Positions 59,940 to 64,000 of a stretch of DNA of 64,000 nt are shown here, piece after piece. The first letter of the stretch is position 1; each line of letters opens with the position of its first letter. Under the pieces are notes generated by a model. That model was given only the letters and a program-made list of their open reading frames with translations, was not told where the DNA came from and made no database searches. This DNA is from Cellulomonas sp. WB94 (GTDB lineage: Bacteria; Actinomycetota; Actinomycetes; Actinomycetales; Cellulomonadaceae): contig NZ_QEES01000002.1 in NCBI RefSeq assembly GCF_003115775.1, forward strand, positions 1,240,001-1,304,000, given 5' to 3'. A program made the translations under genes and the position numbers.

Positions 59940-60911
59940 GCGGCCGTCCCGCAGCTGCCCGAGCCACTCGCGGGCGTCGAGGAAGTCCCGGTCGGACGTG
60001 CCGATGTGGACGGTCGCGCGCACGTCGTCGGCACGCGGGTACGAGCCGAGGAACCGCACGTGCGGGCACACCCGGTGCAGCCCCATGAGCGCCTCGCCCA
60101 TGCGCTCCTCGGCGATGTGCCCCTCGGCGTCGATCGAGAACGAGTACCGGCCGAGCGAGTCGCCGACGGGCCGGGACTCGATGCGTGACAGGTTCACGCC
60201 GCGGACCGCGAACTGCTCGAGCATCGTGAGCAGCGCACCGGCGTCGTTGCTCGGGAGGTGCACGTCGAGGGTCGTCTTGTCGGCTCCTGTCGCCGCGGGG
60301 ACCGCGCCGGGGCGGCCGACCACGACGAACCGGGTGACCAGCGACGGGTTGTCCGCGACGTGGTCCGCGAGCACCGCGAGACCGTAGGGCTCGACGGCCG
60401 CCGGGGGCACGAGCGCCGCGTCGAACCCGAGCGGGCCTCCGGCAACGCGGTCACCGGCCGGAACGAGCTCGACGACGAGCGAGTCGGCGATGAGTGCGGC
60501 GGGGGCGGTGTTGGAGGTCGCGGGGACGTGCACCGCGCCGGGCAGGTGCGCCGCGAGCCAGCGGCGGCACTGCACCCATGCGTGCGGGTGCGCGGCCACG
60601 CGCCGTACGTCCGCGAGGTCCGTCCCGGGAGCGGCGGCGAGCGTGAAGTCGACCGGGACGAGCACCTCGCGCAGCAGCACGAGCGGCGTACCGACCGCGA
60701 GCGAGTCGAGCGTCGCCGTGACGCCGCCCTCGACGGTGCTCTCGATCGCGACGACCGCGAAGTCTGCCGCGCCCGAACGGACTGCCTCGATCGCGGACAC
60801 GACGTCGACCTGCGGGATGTACAGGGCGTCGTCCGGGCCGACGACCTGGCGGAGAGCCGCCTCCGTGAACGTCCCGGCAGGGCCGAGGTAGGCGTAGCGC
60901 GGGACGGACAT
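59931..60911 (-). CDS. pheA: Prephenate dehydratase
   Basis: The 326-residue enzyme starts at ATG 60911 (GGAGGG four bases upstream). It converts prephenate to phenylpyruvate in phenylalanine synthesis. The dehydratase domain has YAYLGPAGTFTEAALRQ, AVVAIESTVEGGVTATLDSL, VRRVAAHPHAWVQCRRWLA, and SLVTRFVVVGRP with the catalytic TRF. The ACT domain (~225-305) has GALLTMLEQFAVRGVNLSRI then ESRP, which binds Phe for feedback inhibition, and YSFSIDAEGH. There is no chorismate mutase fusion. Confidence 0.96.
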   Translation of the reverse strand: MSVPRYAYLGPAGTFTEAALRQVVGPDDALYIPQVDVVSAIEAVRSGAADFAVVAIESTVEGGVTATLDSLAVGTPLVLLREVLVPVDFTLAAAPGTDLADVRRVAAHPHAWVQCRRWLAAHLPGAVHVPATSNTAPAALIADSLVVELVPAGDRVAGGPLGFDAALVPPAAVEPYGLAVLADHVADNPSLVTRFVVVGRPGAVPAATGADKTTLDVHLPSNDAGALLTMLEQFAVRGVNLSRIESRPVGDSLGRYSFSIDAEGHIAEERMGEALMGLHRVCPHVRFLGSYPRADDVRATVHIGTSDRDFLDAREWLGQLRDGRAH

Positions 60912-60969
60912 CTGCCCTCCGGTGGTGCGGGGATGCGGCGGCGAAAGCGGTGCGAGCCTAGTGCGACCG

Positions 60970-60981
60970 TAGTCTTGAGCG
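60970..60981 (+). promoter_or_regulatory. Leaderless -10 box for the phosphatase-like membrane protein gene
   Basis: TAGTCT at 60970-60975 is six bases before GTG 60982. Confidence 0.55.
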
Positions 60982-63456
60982 GTGCCGATACCCCCTCGCG
61001 CGACCCGGCCGCCTCGCGCGACCCGCGCCCGGCGGCGCTTGACGGTCGGCGTGATCGCGGGCCTCGTCGGGCTCCTCGCACTGCTCACCGTGCCCGCTGC
61101 CCCCGCGGCCGCGTCGGCGGGAAGCGCCGCGTCGTCAGGCACAGCCTCGGTCGGGACAGGTTCCCCGGTCGTGCTCGTCGGGGTGACGGGCCTGCGCTGG
61201 GACGACCTCGGCTCGCTCACGACCCCCGCGCTGTGGAGCCTGTCGCGCGAGGGTGCCGTGGGGACGACCGTCGTTCGCAGCGTGCGGCCGTCGTCCTGCC
61301 CCGCGGACGGCTGGCTCGCGGTGTCCAGCGGGACGCGCGCCGCCGACCTGCAGTCGCCGGACGGCACGTGCCGACGCCTGCACGAGCCCGTCGAGGGCTC
61401 GGCCGTGCCGGGATGGGCCGACTACGTCGAGTCCGCCGCGACCGGCTCGTTCTCCGCGCACGTCGGGCTGCTCGGCGACGCCCTTGCCGCCGGCGGCGCG
61501 ACGGTGACCGGCATCGGCCCAGGAGCCGCCATCGCCCTCGCCGACGCGACGGGGACGACCGTCGGCACCCACCTCCGCCTGCCGACCGACCCGACCCGGC
61601 TCCTCGCGGCCGTGCGTGACTCGCTCACGACCTCGGACCTCGTCGTCGTCGACGCCGGGTCGGTGCGCGACCCCGGCTACACGACGCGCGACCGGGTGCC
61701 GGCCGACGCGGCAGACGCCGGGGAGCCCGTCGTCATCGGGCCCGACGGTGAGGACCTCACGTCCGACCTCGACGCCGTGATCGCGGTCATGGAGCCGACC
61801 CGCAGCGAGCAGGCGCAGGCCATCGACGCCCGCGTGCGTGCCGTCCTGGCGGCAGTCCGCGCGTCGAAGACCGACGTCACCGTGCTCGTCGTCTCGCTGG
61901 CCGACTCCGGGCGCAGCCCACAGCTGCAGCTCGCCGTCGCGAGCGGTCCGGCCTCCGAGGGCGACGGCACGTACGCCGGGACGCTCCTCGGTTCACGCTC
62001 GACGCGCCAGCCCGGCTACCTGCAGTCCACCGACATCACGCCGACCGTGCTGAGCGCTCTGGGCCTGCGCGACGACGCCCCGCAGGGGGCCCTCATCGGA
62101 TCGCCCCTGACGACCGTCGCGGACCCGCACGTGGCGAGCGCACGCGTCGCGACCCTGGTGGACGCGAACCGGCACGCGCAGGCCGCCCGACCCCTCATCC
62201 GGGTCTTCTACCTGACCCTCGTCGGCATCAACCTGCTGCTCTACCTGCTGGTGACCATCGGGCTCAACGGGCGGGTCCTCGCCTGGTGGAGCCGCGTGCT
62301 CGACAGGCGCTGGCCCGGCCAGGGCCGACGGGTCGTGGCGGCGCTGAGCCACCCGGGCACGGTGCTGCGGCCGTTGCGCATGCTGGGCGTGGCGGTGGCC
62401 GCGATCCCCGTCTCGACGTTCCTCGCGAACCTCACACCGTGGTGGCGCGCCTCACCGCCGTCCTACGCGCTCGCGGCCTCGATCGTCGCGTGGGTCCTCG
62501 TGATCACGGCCGTCGCGCTCGTCCCGCCGTGGCGCGACGCCGTGCTCGCTCCGCTGGGCATCGTGGCCGCGATCACCGTCACCGTCATCTGCGTCGACGT
62601 GGCCGCCGGGGCACGGCTCCAGCTGTCCTCGCTCATGGGACCGCAGGCTCTCGTCGCGGGGCGGTTCTACGGCTTCAACAACACGGCGTTCGCGCTGGTC
62701 GCGGCCGCGTCGATCCTCCTCGCGGTGGCGCTCGCCAACCCGCTCGTCGTGCGCGGGCGACGAAGGCTCGCGGCGGGCGTCGTCGTCCTCATCGGCCTGG
62801 TGACCACCGCGCTCGACGGGCTCCCGTCCATCGGAGCGGACTTCGGCGGACCACCCGCGCTCGTGCCCGGGTTCGCGGTCCTGGCGCTGCTCACCGCCGG
62901 GATCCGACTGAACTGGTGGCGGACGCTCGGAGTCCTCGGCGCCGGCGCCCTGACGGTCACCGCGTTCGCTGTCGTCGACTACCTGCGCCCGGCCGACTCC
63001 CGCACGCACCTGGGCCGGTTCGTCGAGACCGTGCTCGACGGCGGCGCGTGGCAGGTCGTCGAGCGCAAGCTCGCGCAGAACCTCAAGATCCTCGTCGGCA
63101 GCGAGCTCACGCTGCTCGCCGTCGCAGGCCTCGTGCTCGTCGTCCTCGTCCTCGGCCGGCCGCTGCGCAAGGCCGTGGTCGCGCCCGACGGCGGCTCCTA
63201 CGGATGGCTCTCCGCACGCGCTCCGCTCAACCGCCTCGGCACCCACGCCCCGATGCTGCGCCCCGGCCTGACCGCGCTCGCCGTCACGATGGCGATCGGG
63301 TTCGCCCTGAACGACTCGGGCATCCTCATCCCGGCGCTCGGCGTGGCCCTGGTCGTGCCGCTGCTCGCCTCGATCAGCGCGAACTGGCTGATCCACCTGC
63401 GACCCAGCCCAGAGACGACCTCGGCCCCGGGCCTGGCACCGGTCAGCGGCGGCTGA
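60982..63456 (+). CDS. Polytopic membrane protein with alkaline-phosphatase-like ectodomain
   Basis: The 824-residue protein starts at GTG 60982. A signal-type helix (~20-44, ending AAPAAASA) is followed by a ~360-residue extracytoplasmic domain. Strands and helices there (VVLVGVTGLRWDDLGSLTTP, LWSLSREGAVG, TDVTVLVVSLADSGR, YLQSTDITPTVLSALGL) follow the alkaline-phosphatase/sulfatase core, though metal-binding residues look incomplete. From ~410 there are about ten membrane helices (FYLTLVGINLLLYLLVTIGL, PSYALAASIVAWVLVITAVA, FYGFNNTAFALVAAASILLA). The FYGFNN and PSIGADFGGPPALVPGF stretches are conserved in actinobacterial homologues. Function is unknown; a cell-envelope role is likely. Confidence 0.85.
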   Translation: MPIPPRATRPPRATRARRRLTVGVIAGLVGLLALLTVPAAPAAASAGSAASSGTASVGTGSPVVLVGVTGLRWDDLGSLTTPALWSLSREGAVGTTVVRSVRPSSCPADGWLAVSSGTRAADLQSPDGTCRRLHEPVEGSAVPGWADYVESAATGSFSAHVGLLGDALAAGGATVTGIGPGAAIALADATGTTVGTHLRLPTDPTRLLAAVRDSLTTSDLVVVDAGSVRDPGYTTRDRVPADAADAGEPVVIGPDGEDLTSDLDAVIAVMEPTRSEQAQAIDARVRAVLAAVRASKTDVTVLVVSLADSGRSPQLQLAVASGPASEGDGTYAGTLLGSRSTRQPGYLQSTDITPTVLSALGLRDDAPQGALIGSPLTTVADPHVASARVATLVDANRHAQAARPLIRVFYLTLVGINLLLYLLVTIGLNGRVLAWWSRVLDRRWPGQGRRVVAALSHPGTVLRPLRMLGVAVAAIPVSTFLANLTPWWRASPPSYALAASIVAWVLVITAVALVPPWRDAVLAPLGIVAAITVTVICVDVAAGARLQLSSLMGPQALVAGRFYGFNNTAFALVAAASILLAVALANPLVVRGRRRLAAGVVVLIGLVTTALDGLPSIGADFGGPPALVPGFAVLALLTAGIRLNWWRTLGVLGAGALTVTAFAVVDYLRPADSRTHLGRFVETVLDGGAWQVVERKLAQNLKILVGSELTLLAVAGLVLVVLVLGRPLRKAVVAPDGGSYGWLSARAPLNRLGTHAPMLRPGLTALAVTMAIGFALNDSGILIPALGVALVVPLLASISANWLIHLRPSPETTSAPGLAPVSGG

Positions 63457-63509
63457 TCAGCAGCAGGTGATCAGCAGCAGGTGATCAACGGTGGGTGATC
63501 GGTGGTGAC
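63454..63509. repeat. Four 14-nt tandem repeats holding the stop codons of two convergent genes
   Basis: tgatcagcagcagg occurs at 63454-63467 and 63468-63481, with diverged copies at 63482-63495 and 63496-63509. The plus-strand stop TGA is the first triplet of copy 1. The minus-strand stop (63487-63485) is in copy 3. Confidence 0.85.
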
Positions 63510-64000
63510 GCCCCCGGCGACAGGGTCGACCGGATCGCCCCCGCGGCGCGGCGGACCTTGCGGGCGTTGACCGCCAGCTGGACGTCGCGGTACTGCGCGG
63601 CGCGGTGCAGCTGGCCCCGCAGGTCGGTGCCCGACGGTCGGTGGCGCAGCTCGCACGGCACCTCGACGGCCGTGAACCCCTGCCGCAGCAGGTCGATCGT
63701 CATGCCTGTCTCGACACCCCACCCGCGCGCGAGCGGGGTCGCGGCCTCGAACGCCTCACGGGTCAGGCAGCGCATGCCCGACAGCGGCTGGGTCGGCGTC
63801 CAGCCCGTCATCGCCGCGATGGCACGGCGGGCCGCACCGACCACGATCCCCCGGCCGCCCGCGCCGACCTGGGGCGGCAGCAGCGCGATGGAGAAGTCGG
63901 CGGACCCCTCGAGGACCGGCGGCACGAGCGGTGCGGTGTTCACGGCCGACTCGCCCAGGTCTCCGTCGATGAACAGCAGGAGGCGCGGCGGTCGGTCGGG
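63485..64000 (-). CDS. GT2-family glycosyltransferase, C-terminal part (5' end outside window)
   Basis: The frame is open from the right edge to TGA 63485, giving 171 residues with no start needed inside the window. LLLFIDGDLGESA contains the DxD-type metal/nucleotide motif. FSIALLPPQVGAGG, MTGWTPTQPLSGMRCLTREA, GWGVETGMTIDLLRQGFTAV and VEVPCELRHRPSG follow the GT2 branch acting on polyprenyl phosphates or glucosyl-3-phosphoglycerate-like acceptors (G-x-x-x-E then a late H-R). The N-terminal nucleotide-binding half lies outside. Donor and acceptor cannot be told. Confidence 0.82.
   Translation of the reverse strand, partial: PDRPPRLLLFIDGDLGESAVNTAPLVPPVLEGSADFSIALLPPQVGAGGRGIVVGAARRAIAAMTGWTPTQPLSGMRCLTREAFEAATPLARGWGVETGMTIDLLRQGFTAVEVPCELRHRPSGTDLRGQLHRAAQYRDVQLAVNARKVRRAAGAIRSTLSPGASPPITHR

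Overview
The window is very GC-rich actinobacterial chromosome. Supporting this are a Bpa/PafE proteasome activator, a Cvn-type (conservon) signalling operon, a SARP/BTAD regulator, frequent GTG starts, many probable leaderless genes with a TANNNT -10 box 5-7 nt before the start codon, and GlxR/Crp-like regulation. The sugar-active genes (sucrose phosphorylase, GH26, AGE epimerase) would suit a Cellulomonadaceae-like soil or plant-litter organism, but that assignment is inference. There are no rRNA genes, insertion sequences or CRISPR arrays.

Region 1-20801 (minus strand): a contiguous extracellular contractile-injection-system (eCIS, phage-tail-like) operon, read right to left. The order is SARP/BTAD regulator, an unassigned protein at the cap/terminator position, contractile sheath, inner tube, a tail-assembly-chaperone-like protein, a disordered protein, a small baseplate-adaptor-like protein, a small helical protein, a 1340-aa fusion (adaptor domain + OmpA with a peptidoglycan-binding domain inserted in it + beta-rich tail), an unknown protein, gpD-type hub, gpV-type spike, PAAR-like tip, gp25 wedge, gpJ wedge, and a giant gpI-like protein with about eight tandem beta modules that runs off the left edge. 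The genes are mostly overlapping or tightly coupled. ATPase, tape-measure and effector genes are not in the window and may lie to the left.

Region 20802-26208 (plus strand): a three-gene operon with a membrane GT2 polysaccharide synthase, a secreted or anchored GH26 hydrolase and UDP-glucose 6-dehydrogenase. It probably makes and trims a uronic-acid-containing exopolysaccharide, and ends at a 14-bp hairpin. A perfect Crp/GlxR palindrome lies between it and the eCIS regulator.

Region 26.3-41 kb: mixed housekeeping and regulatory genes: VOC protein, trmB, a membrane diguanylate cyclase, two PadR regulators with clear inverted-repeat operators (one coupled to an MFS exporter), a PPOX flavoprotein, an unknown membrane protein, glutathione peroxidase, a frameshifted FGGY sugar kinase, three tRNAs (Arg-ACG, Ser-GCT, Ser-TGA), a ThrE-like exporter and a lone PIN protein.

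Region 40.1-46.1 kb: a conservon operon (NIT/HAMP sensor kinase with a tail of more than 850 residues, roadblock protein, DUF742 protein, small GTPase). Region 46.3-50.1 kb: quinone reductase, AGE epimerase, Bpa/PafE and an EamA transporter whose 3' end overlaps bpa antisense. Region 50.1-56.2 kb: a LacI-controlled ABC importer and sucrose phosphorylase operon. Region 56.3-64 kb: HAD phosphatase, serS, lipid kinase, pheA, a membrane protein with a phosphatase-like ectodomain, and a partial GT2.
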